A stretch of DNA of 64,000 nt. Source: Acidobacteria bacterium AB60. GTDB taxonomy: Bacteria > Acidobacteriota > Terriglobia > Terriglobales > Acidobacteriaceae. This document shows positions 46,785 to 55,637 of this stretch, one piece after another; position 1 is the stretch's first letter, and each line of letters starts with the position of its first letter. The position numbers and the translations under genes are program-made. The notes under the pieces were generated by a model, which was not told the DNA's origin, did not search any database, and saw only the letters and a list, made by a program, of their open reading frames with translations. Location: assembly GCA_008682415.1 (NCBI GenBank), contig VANK01000002.1:372001-436000 (forward strand). The letters run 5' to 3'.

Positions 46785-48661
46785 GGCCTGCTCCGCGGAG
46801 AGTTGGTCTCTTGCGCCAGGGGCTCAGCTCCCGGGCAGCGCTGCCCACCACAAAGAGCACCCGTAATTCCATGACCCTCGGTGACGGTATAAATGCGATC
46901 GACAGCCGGCAGACTCAGCGTCTCCCTCGCTCCCGACGGCCAGTGAATCTCCGCCGTTCCTCCGCTGGTCGCGTCCCCCAGGCCGAAGTGCACGCGTGGA
47001 TCGTTGGTCGAGACATAACTGCCTCCGCTGATCACATCCTGTCTCTGCCTCATCCCGTTCGCCGTCAGGTACACCGTCGCGCCCACCGCGTCCCGCGGGC
47101 TCTTCGCTCCTCCCGCCAGCTTCAGCTCCACCCAGTGGTGAGGAACGTCCGAAACATTTCTCAGCAGCACCGGCGGCCCTTCAATCCTGCTGATCACCAC
47201 GTCCACCTTGCCGTCGTTAAACAGATCGCCGAAGGCGGCCCCGCGCCCCGAGACCGCCTGCCCCAGCCCCGTTCCTCTCCGCGCCGGCACCTCCTCGAAC
47301 TTGCCGTTGCGCAGATTGCGAAACAACAGCGGCCGCTGGTTATAGGAAGTCCCCCAGTCCAGCCGGTCCGCCGCCGGATAAATGTGCCCGTTCACGAAAA
47401 GCAGATCGAGCCACCCATCGTTGTCGTAATCGAGAAACCCCGCTCCCCAGCCCAGAAACGGGATCGATGGCTTCCCTATTCCGGAGCGCATCGACATCTC
47501 CGTGAAACTGCCATTGCCGTCATTCCGGAACAGCAGCTTGGCCTCATCCGAAAAATCGCTGATGGCAAAATCAACCTGTCCATTGTTGAGGTAATCGCCC
47601 ACCGCTACGCCCATGGCCGCCACCTCGTGCCCATCCTCGTTCAGCCCGAACCCCGAGGTGTAGCTTGCGTCCTCGAAGGTCCCATCGCCGCGATTGATGT
47701 AGAGATAGCTCAGCGTGGAGTCGTCCGCCACCACCAGGTCCACCTTGCCATCGTTGTTCACGTCCACAAAGACCGGCGTGAACCCGTAGTAGCGGTTCGT
47801 CTCATCGGCCACTCCCGCCTTCGCGCTCACTTCGGTGAATGTCCCGTCGCCGTTGTTGTGGAACAGGTGATCGGGTTCGCCCTCGATGTTCTTGGGCCCG
47901 CACATCACCGGCTCCCCCCGGAACTCGCAGTACGAGTAACCAACCGCCTTGCTCTTCTCGTACGGCAGATTGCTTCGCTCGAAGTGCACGTATCCCGTCA
48001 CGAAAAGATCCAGCCGCCCGTCGCCGTCGTAGTCGCCCCACGTCGCCCCCGCGGACCAGTTCCCCAGCGTCACCCCAGCCTTCTCCGCCACGTCGCTGAA
48101 TGTGCCGTCGTGATTGTTGTGGTACAGGCGGTTCTTCCCCAGGTTGGTCACGAAGATGTCCGGCCAGCCATCATTGTCGTAATCCGCAATGGCCACCCCG
48201 AATCCCCACCGGTCATTGGTCACGCCGGCCTTCTCCGCAACGTTGGTGAAGGTTCCGTCGTGATTGTTATGGAAGAGCGCGGCGTGCGGCGGCTCGCCTT
48301 TGCCGTCGAGCGCCGCAAAGTTGGAGCCATTCACCAGGTAGATATCGAGCCAGCCGTCGTTGTCATAGTCCAGCAGCCCCACGCCCGAGCCGTTCACGTC
48401 GCAGATGAGGCCCTTATCGGCCGCGCCCATGGTGTGCTTCCATCCCGATAAGCCCGCGGCCTTCGCAATGTCCTCAAAGATCACCGGGCCCGCATCCGTC
48501 ACGCTATCAGCCGTGACCGGAACCTTGCGCTCGCTCTTGGCCGCTCCCACAGTTGCAGCGCCCGTGCTGCCGGATCGAGGTGCGGTCTGGGCCGCCAGCC
48601 CTCCCCACGTCGGCACAGCCATCAACAACACGCAAGCAGGCCACTTGCGACACTGCGCCAA
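46781..48661 (-). CDS. CRTAC1 family protein (FG-GAP/VCBS repeats plus ASPIC/UnbV domain)
   Basis: A 626-residue paralogue of the following gene, with signal peptide (WPACVLLMAVPTWGGLAAQ), FG-GAP repeats with DYDNDGWLDIYLVNGSN, DYDNDGWPDIFVTNLG and DVNNDGKVDLVVADD, and a C-terminal ASPIC/UnbV domain (VGATVYLTANG, DPRVHFGLGD, IHWPSGARETL). The likely start is a TTG at 48661 with GGGAGA six bases upstream. It is translationally coupled to the second copy, so both are made together. The pair lies between the LacI regulator and the operator-controlled TonB receptor. Confidence 0.87.
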   Translation of the reverse strand: MAQCRKWPACVLLMAVPTWGGLAAQTAPRSGSTGAATVGAAKSERKVPVTADSVTDAGPVIFEDIAKAAGLSGWKHTMGAADKGLICDVNGSGVGLLDYDNDGWLDIYLVNGSNFAALDGKGEPPHAALFHNNHDGTFTNVAEKAGVTNDRWGFGVAIADYDNDGWPDIFVTNLGKNRLYHNNHDGTFSDVAEKAGVTLGNWSAGATWGDYDGDGRLDLFVTGYVHFERSNLPYEKSKAVGYSYCEFRGEPVMCGPKNIEGEPDHLFHNNGDGTFTEVSAKAGVADETNRYYGFTPVFVDVNNDGKVDLVVADDSTLSYLYINRGDGTFEDASYTSGFGLNEDGHEVAAMGVAVGDYLNNGQVDFAISDFSDEAKLLFRNDGNGSFTEMSMRSGIGKPSIPFLGWGAGFLDYDNDGWLDLLFVNGHIYPAADRLDWGTSYNQRPLLFRNLRNGKFEEVPARRGTGLGQAVSGRGAAFGDLFNDGKVDVVISRIEGPPVLLRNVSDVPHHWVELKLAGGAKSPRDAVGATVYLTANGMRQRQDVISGGSYVSTNDPRVHFGLGDATSGGTAEIHWPSGARETLSLPAVDRIYTVTEGHGITGALCGGQRCPGAEPLAQETNSPRSRP

Positions 48662-48781
48662 GTCAGCTCTCCCGAAATCAGCAACGTTTCCGATCGAAGT
48701 TCGCGTCCGGCCGCCGGAGAAGCAGGCCGCGGTCTCCGGGCCAACCGGGCTCCCGGAACCGACCTCATTCTATAACTACGC

Positions 48782-49822
48782 TCAGGCGGGATGCCCCGTG
48801 CATCCGCACGAGCTGCGCCGGATCAGCTGCGTCTCCAGCAAAATGCGCCGCGGCCGCGCCGTCCGCACCTGCTGCGAACTCGCCGTCCCCAGAAACTTCT
48901 CAAACAGCAGCTCTGCCGCTGCCCGGCCGATATCCTCCACCGGCTGCTGCACCACGCTCACCGACGGCCGCAGCGTCGTCGCCAGTTCAAAATCGTCGAA
49001 CCCCAGCAGCGCAATCGGCTTCGGCATCGCGATGTTCAACTTCTGCAGCACCTCGAACGCATAAATCGTCGTGCTGTTCTTCAGCGTAAACAGCGCATTC
49101 GGCGGATTGGGCCCGTCCAGCAGGCTCTCGATCGCGTACTCCGCCGAACGATAGTCCTTAATCGACGTGTTCAGCGTGCACGTCAGCCCCGCGGCGCCCA
49201 CCGCCGCGCGATACCCCCGGATGCGCTCCTGAATCGTGAACAGCGTGCTCTCGCCCGTGAGACACGCAATCCGCTCGCAGCCATGCTCGATCAGGTGCTG
49301 CGTGGCCGCCCGCGCTCCTTTGAAGTTCTCTGACACCACCGAGGAAACAGAGGAATTGAAGATCGGCCGGTCGATCGCCACAATCGGCACCGACAAGCGG
49401 TTCACCAGCTCGCACAGCGCCTGGCTGCGCGAGTTGGCCGGCGCAATCAGCAGCCCGTCCACCCGGTGGCTCACCAGCACATTCAGGTTCTCGATCTCCG
49501 TATGCGGATCGTTCTGGGTTGCCGTCACAATCAGCAGCGAATCGTTGGCCCGCGCCACCGCCTGCGCCGCCTCCGCGCAGCTGGAAAAAAAAGGGTCCGC
49601 CATGCTGGGAATGATCAAGCCGATCGTCTTGGTCCGGTCTCCCTTCAGGACGCGCGCGGCCTGGTTCGGCCGGTAACCCAGCGCATCAATCACCCGGCGC
49701 ACTCGCGCCAGCGTCTTGGGACTGACGCGTTCACCGCCATTGATGACGCGGGAAACCGTCGTATTGCCCACGCCGGCCTGCCGTGCCACTTCGCTCAGAG
49801 TCGGGAGCCTGTTCTTTTTCAT
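48782..49822 (-). CDS. LacI family transcriptional regulator
   Basis: A 346-residue LacI-type repressor. The helix-turn-helix is at the start (TLSEVARQAGVGNTTVSRVIN), followed by the hinge helix (PNQAARVLKGDRTKTIGLIIPS) and a periplasmic-binding-protein-like sugar domain with DGLLIAPA, VPIVAIDRP and a closing part LLGFDDFELATTLRPSVSVV. It would bind palindromes with a central CG, and TGGAATCGATTCCA-like sites are indeed present before the TonB receptor (44.8 kb) and the alpha-mannosidase (38.8 kb). The probable effector is a sugar from the imported glycan. A Cys-containing C-terminal tail (RRSSCGCTGHPA) is unusual. Confidence 0.92.
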   Translation of the reverse strand: MKKNRLPTLSEVARQAGVGNTTVSRVINGGERVSPKTLARVRRVIDALGYRPNQAARVLKGDRTKTIGLIIPSMADPFFSSCAEAAQAVARANDSLLIVTATQNDPHTEIENLNVLVSHRVDGLLIAPANSRSQALCELVNRLSVPIVAIDRPIFNSSVSSVVSENFKGARAATQHLIEHGCERIACLTGESTLFTIQERIRGYRAAVGAAGLTCTLNTSIKDYRSAEYAIESLLDGPNPPNALFTLKNSTTIYAFEVLQKLNIAMPKPIALLGFDDFELATTLRPSVSVVQQPVEDIGRAAAELLFEKFLGTASSQQVRTARPRRILLETQLIRRSSCGCTGHPA

Positions 49823-50002
49823 GACTTTCCGCGACGAAGATCTAGTGTGTCACGAGTCTATCCCAAGCCCGCCCGCCCCACGACCACCCAGCGCACGACC
49901 ATGCCCTCTTCAGGACACACTGCCGCCTCCCCAAAAAGATCCCGCGCAGCAGAAAGACTGCCGCGCTCAAATCCTGACTGGGCGTTTCAATTGGAAGAAA
50001 TG

Positions 50003-50077
50003 TGGAGGCGCGGGTCGGGATCGAACCGACGCATAAAGGTTTTGCAGACCTCTCCCTTACCACTTGGGTACCGCGCC
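50003..50077 (-). tRNA. tRNA-Cys (GCA)
   Basis: Read on the minus strand this folds as a tRNA: acceptor GGCGCGG (50077-50071) pairs with CCGCGCC (50013-50007), the discriminator is T, and CCA is encoded (50005-50003). The anticodon loop is CTGCAAA with anticodon GCA, and the T-loop GTTCGATCC is standard. Confidence 0.95.
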
Positions 50078-50154
50078 TTGGCAGGGCAAGCTGATCTGAA
50101 TTGCGGATCGCTTCAATCCACCGTAGCCAACCCGGCTGGCGCCGGAGGGCAGAT

Positions 50155-50229
50155 TGGAGCGGGAGACGAGATTTGAACTCGCGACCCTCGCCTTGGCAAG
50201 GCGATGCTCTACCACTGAGCTACTCCCGC
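50155..50229 (-). tRNA. tRNA-Gly (GCC)
   Basis: On the minus strand the acceptor GCGGGAG (50229-50223) pairs with CTCCCGC (50165-50159), the discriminator is T, and CCA is encoded (50157-50155). The anticodon loop is TTGCCAA with anticodon GCC. It lies about 80 bp upstream of tRNA-Cys in the same direction, so one precursor is likely. Confidence 0.95.
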
Positions 50230-50268
50230 TAGTCGCAGTTTTGAGTATACCGGCGCTCCTGGGGATGG

Positions 50269-51036
50269 TCAAACACCGCCGCCCCCAGGAACCGCTGCCT
50301 TTGAACCCCCCGAAACGTCCGCCAGCGTCGCCGCCCGTCTCCCGTTCTCCACCCGCACAATCTCCCCATCCCGCATGTGCAGAATCCGCCCCGCCACCTG
50401 CGCCGCCTCGGGATTGTGGGTGATCATCAGCACCGTCTGCTTCAGCTCGCGGTTCGACCGCACCAGCATCTCCAGCACCGCCTCGGAGTTCTTCGTATCC
50501 AGGTTGCCGGTGGGCTCGTCCGCCAGCACAATCGACGGCCGCGTCACCAGCGCCCGCGCAATCGCAACCCGCTGCTGCTCGCCCCCGCTCAGCTCCGACG
50601 GCCGGTGACCCAGCCGCCCCCGAATCGACAACAGCTCGCTCAAATGATCCAGGAAAGGCCGGTCCAGCGGCTCCTTCAAACCGCTCACCGCATAGGCCAG
50701 CTCGATATTGCCCATCGCCGTCAGCGTCGGCAGCAGATTGAACTTCTGAAAGATGAACGCGATCCGGTGCTTGCGCAGGCGCGTGCGCTCGGCGTCGCTC
50801 AACGTCGCAAAGTCCACCCCGTCAATCACGATCCGCCCCGACGTCGCCCGCGTCAGCCCGCCCAGCAGGTAGAACAGCGTCGACTTCCCCGACCCCGACG
50901 GCCCCACGATCGCCACAAACTCCCCGCGTTCCACCGCGAACGAAACACCGCGCACCGCGGGAACCTCGATCCTCCCGGATCGATAAACCTTGGTCAGATT
51001 CTCAGCGAGAATGATGGGGGACGCTTGATCCGGCAC
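50269..51036 (-). CDS. ABC transporter ATP-binding protein (LolD/MacB type)
   Basis: A 255-residue ATPase of the LolD/MacB/FtsE group. Walker A GPSGSGKST (about 45-53), signature LSGGEQQR (about 143-150), Walker B IVLADEP (about 162-168) and the switch His in MITHN are all present. The C-terminal 20 residues are Gly/Ala-rich. The start is a GTG at 51036 directly after GAGGG. No permease gene is next to it; it could serve orphan permeases like the ADOP protein at 17.7 kb. It stands upstream of the two tRNAs on the same strand. Confidence 0.88.
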   Translation of the reverse strand: MPDQASPIILAENLTKVYRSGRIEVPAVRGVSFAVERGEFVAIVGPSGSGKSTLFYLLGGLTRATSGRIVIDGVDFATLSDAERTRLRKHRIAFIFQKFNLLPTLTAMGNIELAYAVSGLKEPLDRPFLDHLSELLSIRGRLGHRPSELSGGEQQRVAIARALVTRPSIVLADEPTGNLDTKNSEAVLEMLVRSNRELKQTVLMITHNPEAAQVAGRILHMRDGEIVRVENGRRAATLADVSGGSKAAVPGGGGV

Positions 51037-51148
51037 CCCTCGATTGTAAATGCCGGTCTCCCCTCCCCCCTCCTTCCTCCTCCCCTCCCAACATCCCGTG
51101 CTCTAAAATGAGAGGGTAGCCATCCCATGGCAGGACCCGCCCCAAAAC

Positions 51149-52075
51149 ATGACAGTTGAGATGAAAACCGCGCTCGTCAAGTCCATTGAAACCGCCGCCG
51201 CCAAGGCCGGCATGGTGCTGACCTCCGTCACCCAGGGCAGCGACTTCCACGGCCAGCCCACCGCCGTCTTCGAACTCGGGCTCGCCGACATCCCCGACCG
51301 CGCCCTGCGCCTGGAGCTCACCGACAGCTTCGACTTCGACAAGCCCCACCTCCTGCCCGAGATGACCGCGCACCTGGCCGCCGAAGCCAAACGCCTCCAC
51401 AATCCGCGCCCCGAGTGCTACGTCACCCTCGCCGGCCTGCCCGTCGCCTTCGGCAAGTTCCAGTGGCCCTTCCATCGCTCCACCTCCGGCGCCGACACCT
51501 ACATCGTCCACGGCGAAATGTACCTGGCCAACGGCGGCCCCCAGCTCCTCCACGCCAGGCTCGCCGCCTCCGTCACCGTCACCTTCGCCGAGATCGTTCC
51601 GGCCATGGAACAGCCCTACGCCGAGACCTTCATCTACAACGCCATCCGCAAAACCGTCGACCTCGGCCAGCTGGAGTTCCTCAAGTCCGGCAACCGCCAG
51701 CCCGTCCCCGTCACCACCCGCTTCTACAGCCGCTGGCAAAAGAAGTTCGTCTTCACCGACACCGACGACAAGGAGCGCTTGGCCTACGTCCTCAGCAAGG
51801 TCTACTGGCTCTCCGGCGTGCTCGGCGAAGGCAAGCCTGTGTGGATCGCCGACCCGCGCGACGCCCAGTACCTCAACACCACCGAGGCCGACCTGCTCCG
51901 CATGGCCAACGACGAAGCCGGCCACGGCCTCATGACCCTCAACGGCGAATTCGCCGCGCCCACCCCAGCCCTCATGGCCCGTGCTCCCGAGTTCCGCGCT
52001 CGCCTCGACGCCGCGCTCAACTTCACCAAGCCGCAGTTCAACGAGTCCATGCGCGCCGGCCAGGCCAACATGTAG
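51149..52075 (+). CDS. Conserved-looking hypothetical protein, 308 residues
   Basis: A soluble protein without signal peptide or membrane segments that I do not recognise. Notable segments are VTQGSDFHGQPTAVFELGLA, FGKFQWPFHRSTSGADTYIV, YAETFIYNAIRKTVDLGQLE and VTTRFYSRWQKKFVFTDTDD. The ATG at 51149 has no clear ribosome-binding site; an ATG four codons later (51161) is an alternative start. Third codon positions are almost all C or G, as in neighbouring genuine genes, so it is surely coding. It is divergent from the ABC ATPase and 93 bp upstream of the SDR gene. Confidence 0.7.
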   Translation: MTVEMKTALVKSIETAAAKAGMVLTSVTQGSDFHGQPTAVFELGLADIPDRALRLELTDSFDFDKPHLLPEMTAHLAAEAKRLHNPRPECYVTLAGLPVAFGKFQWPFHRSTSGADTYIVHGEMYLANGGPQLLHARLAASVTVTFAEIVPAMEQPYAETFIYNAIRKTVDLGQLEFLKSGNRQPVPVTTRFYSRWQKKFVFTDTDDKERLAYVLSKVYWLSGVLGEGKPVWIADPRDAQYLNTTEADLLRMANDEAGHGLMTLNGEFAAPTPALMARAPEFRARLDAALNFTKPQFNESMRAGQANM

Positions 52076-52168
52076 CCGCCCTCACCCGCCGCCATCCCAG
52101 GCCATCCCCGCTCCACCGCCGCCGCATCTCAGTCCCGATGCGGCGGTCGTGCGCTGCGGAGGAGAAGC

Positions 52169-53011
52169 ATGGCAGCAGAAAATCCCACTCAAAATCGAAC
52201 CGGCAACGTGGCGCACACTCGCTCCTTCGCCGTCGTCACCGGCGCATCCACCGGCATCGGCTTCCACCTGGCGCGCGAGTTTGCTACCCACGGCTTCGAT
52301 GTCCTGATCGCCGCCGACGAAAGCCGCATCCACGATGCCGCCCGCGAACTCGAAACCCTCGGAGCGCGCGCCTACCCCGTCCAGGCCGACCTGTCCAAAC
52401 CAGAGGAAGTCGAAAGACTCTGGAAGGAAGTCCAGGCCACCGGTCGCGACATCGACGCCATCGCCCTTAACGCAGGCATCGGCGCCTCCGGAGACTTCAG
52501 CACCGAGACCGACCTCGACCGCGAACTGCGCATGATCGACCTCAACGTGCGCTCCACGGTTCACCTCGCCAAGCTCGCCGCCCGGCGCATGGCCGAACGA
52601 GGCCAGGGACGCATCCTCATCACCGCCTCTATCGCCGGCACCATGCCCACGCCGTATATGGCCGTCTACGGCGCGACCAAGGCCTTCGATCTGGAGTTCG
52701 CCCAGAGCCTCCGCTACGAGCTCAAAGACCAGGGCGTCACCGTCACCGCCCTCAAGCCGGGCGCCACGGACACGGAGTTCTTCCGCCGCGCCGACATGGA
52801 AGACACCCAGGTCGGCAGCGAAGGCAAATCCGCCAACGATCCCGCCGACGTCGCCAGACAGGGATTCGAAGCCCTGATGGCGGGCGAGCAGGAGGTCTTC
52901 GCCTCCTCTCTCGGCACCAAGGTCGCGGGCACCCTGGGCCGCTTCATGCCTGACTCCGTGAAAGCCTCGCAACATGAGAAGATGGCGCAGCACGGCACCG
53001 CTAAGAAGTAA
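52169..53011 (+). CDS. SDR family oxidoreductase
   Basis: A 280-residue short-chain dehydrogenase/reductase. The dinucleotide motif is TGASTGIG (about 25-32), the structural NAG motif is in ALNAGIG, and the catalytic Ser and Tyr-x-x-x-Lys are in TASIAGTMPTPYMAVYGATK. The residue after strand beta-2 is Ala-Asp, which fits NAD(H) as well as NADP(H). The C-terminal part (GVTVTALKPGATDTEFF) is typical of general short-chain reductases. GGAGGAGAAGC before the ATG is a strong ribosome-binding site. Substrate cannot be told from sequence. Confidence 0.88.
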   Translation: MAAENPTQNRTGNVAHTRSFAVVTGASTGIGFHLAREFATHGFDVLIAADESRIHDAARELETLGARAYPVQADLSKPEEVERLWKEVQATGRDIDAIALNAGIGASGDFSTETDLDRELRMIDLNVRSTVHLAKLAARRMAERGQGRILITASIAGTMPTPYMAVYGATKAFDLEFAQSLRYELKDQGVTVTALKPGATDTEFFRRADMEDTQVGSEGKSANDPADVARQGFEALMAGEQEVFASSLGTKVAGTLGRFMPDSVKASQHEKMAQHGTAKK

Positions 53012-53018
53012 AAACAGC

Positions 53019-53052
53019 GCGGGAGAGGGTCCCCTAGCGCAGCCTCTCCCGC
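53019..53052. terminator. Possible terminator between convergent genes
   Basis: GCGGGAGAGG (53019-53028) pairs perfectly with CCTCTCCCGC (53043-53052). It starts eight bases after the SDR stop, and its second arm lies in the last codons of the minus-strand membrane protein. An A-run before it gives a T-run on the minus strand. Confidence 0.45.
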
Positions 53053-53387
53053 ACCTCGGGCCGGATCAGGTACAGAAAGAACACCAGGTTCAAAACACCC
53101 TGCACCGCCCACTGGCTCTGCCGCTGCGTGGAGAAGATCCACCCGTAATAACAGGCCAGCAGAAACACCGCCGCCAGCGCCATCGACCAAGCCCAGCGGA
53201 ATCGCGCCACCAGGCCGGCGCTCGCCGTCATGAACAGCGCGGCCAGAATCAACGTCAGCGGCGGATAGTGCCTCCCCACCGTGCCCACGATGATCACACC
53301 GGAGATTGCCAGCAAATAAAGCGCAATGGCCGCCACTCCCGGCAGGGGAAGCTCCCGCCCCATCAGCGGTTTCTTCTCCTCCGTCAT
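53034..53387 (-). CDS. Small multi-pass membrane protein
   Basis: A 117-residue protein with about four hydrophobic helices (VAAIALYLLAISGVIIVG, LTLILAALFMTASAGLVA, MALAAVFLLACYYGWIF, WAVQGVLNLVFFLYLI) and short charged ends. The ATG overlaps the stop of the cytochrome c gene by four bases (ATGA), so the two are coupled and may work together in electron transfer or haem protein assembly. I do not recognise a family. Confidence 0.7.
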   Translation of the reverse strand: MTEEKKPLMGRELPLPGVAAIALYLLAISGVIIVGTVGRHYPPLTLILAALFMTASAGLVARFRWAWSMALAAVFLLACYYGWIFSTQRQSQWAVQGVLNLVFFLYLIRPEVRERLR

Positions 53388-53743
53388 AGCGAGTGCAGGT
53401 AGGCGAGCAGATCCTGCAACTGGTCGTCGGTGAGCTGCGTGGCCGGCATCATACCCCGGCCTCTCAGAATCGTCGCCGTCAGACGCTCATCCGTAGGCGG
53501 CGCACCCGAGGGCATCGCCTTCACCTTCGTGATAGCCTGCAACCCCGGCCCCTTCATGCCCCGCGTCGTCGTCGGATAGTGGCACTTCGCGCAGTACGCC
53601 TGGTACACCTGCGCGCCGCGCGCCTCCTCCGGCGACCACAACGCTGCGGGCTTCGACGGCGGAAGCGGCTTGCATCCACCAGCAAACACGCAGCCAAAGG
53701 CCGCAACCATCAACAAGCCAAATCGACGATTCAGGATGCGCAT
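53384..53743 (-). CDS. Cytochrome c lipoprotein, single haem
   Basis: A 119-residue class I cytochrome c. AGGC (about residues 21-24) is a lipobox, so it is probably anchored to a membrane by lipid. The haem site is CAKCH (about 51-55), and the distal Met is in RGMMPATQLTDDQLQDLLAYL. It is the first gene of a two-gene unit with a small membrane protein. A long heptamer repeat lies just upstream and could affect its expression. Confidence 0.87.
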   Translation of the reverse strand: MRILNRRFGLLMVAAFGCVFAGGCKPLPPSKPAALWSPEEARGAQVYQAYCAKCHYPTTTRGMKGPGLQAITKVKAMPSGAPPTDERLTATILRGRGMMPATQLTDDQLQDLLAYLHSL

Positions 53744-53772
53744 CTCTCCCGATCATACAAGCATCCCACTGC

Positions 53773-53870
53773 GCCTCTCGCCTCTCGCCTCTCGCCTCTC
53801 GCCTCTCGCCTCTCGCCTCTCGCCTCTCGCCTCTCGCCTCTTGCCTCTCGCCTCTCGCCTCTCGCCTCTT
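53773..53870. repeat. Heptamer tandem repeat, 14 units
   Basis: Fourteen consecutive copies of GCCTCTC fill 98 bases, with only two units varying (GCCTCTT). A short second array of GCCCTCG follows within 20 bases. It lies between the cytochrome c gene start and the 3' end of the PBP4 gene. The seven-base period shifts frame in each unit, so it is not part of a conserved protein. Length change by slippage would move the promoter of the cytochrome gene. Confidence 0.9.
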
Positions 53871-53904
53871 GGTACTTGGCCCTCGGCCCTCGGCCCTGTC
53901 TTTC

Positions 53905-55578
53905 TCACTCTTCCCCGATCGCCTCCACGATTCGGTCAATCGCCTGCGTCTCCGCATTGCTCCCCGGCCGGTGCCCGTTCACCATCACCGCAAACGCCAG
54001 CGTCTTCCCGCTTGCCGTGGTCACGTACCCTGACAGCGCACTGCTCTCGTTCAGCGTGCCCGTCTTGGCGGAGATCTTCCCCCTCAGCGGCGAGTTCTTG
54101 AACCGTCCGGAAAGCGTGCCATCCACCCCCGCTACCGGCAGCGTCGCCTTCCACGCCGCGCCCCAGCTCTGCCGCGAAGCATACGCCAGCAGCTTCGTCA
54201 GCGCGCGCGGCGCAATGCGGTCATCCATGCTCATTCCGCAGCCGTCGTAAAAGAAGAAATCGTTATCGTCCACGCCGGCGCCCAGCAGGAACTGACGCAC
54301 CACCCGCGTTCCTTCCGCGAAGCTGCCCTCCGTGCCGTGCACCTTCCCCAGCAGCCGCAGCAGCAGCTCCGCATGCAAATTCTGGCTGAGCTTGTTGGTC
54401 ACCATGATGTCCTCGGCCACCGGCACCGACACGCGCTTCGCCAGCACCCGTCGTCCCTCCAGGGGCGCCTCTACCGTGGTCAGCGTCGCCCGCGTCGGCG
54501 CCGGCTTGATCGGCTGCGCCCGCTCTGCCTCAAAGCTCCCCGTCACCACCGAGTAGCGATGCGCCGAGGTCGCCGATCCCGTCACCGCCACCCCATGCCC
54601 GCGCAGCGAATCCTTGAACGCGAGCGCCGTGTACTCCGCCGGATCCTCCATCGCCAGCTGCGCGTGCATCCCGCTCGCCGGCGCCGTCCCGAACGCCCGC
54701 ACCAGCCGGTTCCCCGGCCGCCGGTCCAGTCCCGGATGCGGCGCCTCCCCCGACGGCGCAATCGTCATCGAGTTGTCCACCGCGTAGTACTCCACCGCGG
54801 GACTCCACTCCGCCACCGTTTGCCCGCGCGCCGCTCCCCCGGCCACCGCCTCGCCCTGCGCAGCCGGATCCGCCGTCAACGTCAGCTCCAGCGCGTTGTC
54901 GTTGAACGACAGTGCGGACACGGGCGCCCCGTACAGCCACTGCAGATCGTCCCACGCCCAGCTCGCCCCATACGGCTCGTCCAGGTAGTAGCTGTCATCC
55001 CCGATCACGTTGCCATCCACCTGCCGCACGCCCGCCTGCTCCACCTGCTGCGCCAGCAGGTGCAGCACCTCCATCGGATTCGGCTTCGGCTCAGGCTCGG
55101 GCGGCGCAGCCCCGGGGGGTGGCGGCGGCGCCGGAGGCTCATACGGATACTTGCGCACGCTCAGCGTCGGATCGCCTGCTCCCAGAATCACCAGGTCCCC
55201 GTGCAGCGTGCCTCCCGCATCCACCGTCCCCGCCGCCACCACATTTGTGGTCCATGTCAGCTTGTCCACCGGAAGCAGCGCATACGCCGCGGCCGTTGTC
55301 GGCAGCTTGGCGTTCGAAGCCGGCACAAACAGCCGCCCCTCATTCCACCCGTACACCGGCTGACCATCCAGCGTCATCACGCTGATCCCGAACTCCGCGT
55401 GGCTCAGCGCCGGCTCCCCCACAATCGCATTGATCCTGTCCGCCAACGGCCCGCCATGCATCGCCGGACGTCCCGCCGGACCCGCGGCCGACCTTGGATG
55501 CGCGCTCTGCGCCCATCCCGACACCACCACCAACACTCCGGCCGTAGCCACTCCCATCACTCGCTGAAACCTGTGCAT
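53905..55578 (-). CDS. dacB: D-alanyl-D-alanine carboxypeptidase/endopeptidase (PBP4, family S13)
   Basis: A 557-residue periplasmic penicillin-binding protein of family S13 that trims or cleaves peptidoglycan cross-bridges. The signal peptide is [17 protein letters not shown]. The active-site SxxK is SNAK (Ser88, Lys91) and the KTG box is [11 protein letters not shown] near the end. The middle motif, usually DGSGLS, reads DGCGMSMDD here. A Pro-rich insert of about 25 residues ([20 protein letters not shown]) lies after the first third. The ATG at 55578 is chosen because the signal peptide starts there, though its ribosome-binding site is weak. It is divergent from folP. Confidence 0.9.
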   Translation of the reverse strand: MHRFQRVMGVATAGVLVVVSGWAQSAHPRSAAGPAGRPAMHGGPLADRINAIVGEPALSHAEFGISVMTLDGQPVYGWNEGRLFVPASNAKLPTTAAAYALLPVDKLTWTTNVVAAGTVDAGGTLHGDLVILGAGDPTLSVRKYPYEPPAPPPPPGAAPPEPEPKPNPMEVLHLLAQQVEQAGVRQVDGNVIGDDSYYLDEPYGASWAWDDLQWLYGAPVSALSFNDNALELTLTADPAAQGEAVAGGAARGQTVAEWSPAVEYYAVDNSMTIAPSGEAPHPGLDRRPGNRLVRAFGTAPASGMHAQLAMEDPAEYTALAFKDSLRGHGVAVTGSATSAHRYSVVTGSFEAERAQPIKPAPTRATLTTVEAPLEGRRVLAKRVSVPVAEDIMVTNKLSQNLHAELLLRLLGKVHGTEGSFAEGTRVVRQFLLGAGVDDNDFFFYDGCGMSMDDRIAPRALTKLLAYASRQSWGAAWKATLPVAGVDGTLSGRFKNSPLRGKISAKTGTLNESSALSGYVTTASGKTLAFAVMVNGHRPGSNAETQAIDRIVEAIGEE

Positions 55579-55637
55579 GGCGGGAGTGTAGCAGCCGGCG
55601 CGCTCGCCTCTTCGCCTCCCTGCTCCGCTCGAATGAG

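Noticed and set aside
49842..50272. Small frames around 49.9-50.2 kb
   Set aside because: They overlap the tRNA-Cys and tRNA-Gly genes, which explain the sequence.
53773..53870. CRISPR array
   Set aside because: Units are seven bases with no spacers, and no cas gene is in the window.
53487..53957. Open frame across the heptamer repeat giving an Arg/Glu/Gly-rich repeat protein
   Set aside because: It arises only because 7 x 3 bases keeps frame; it overlaps the cytochrome c and PBP4 genes and lacks a ribosome-binding site.
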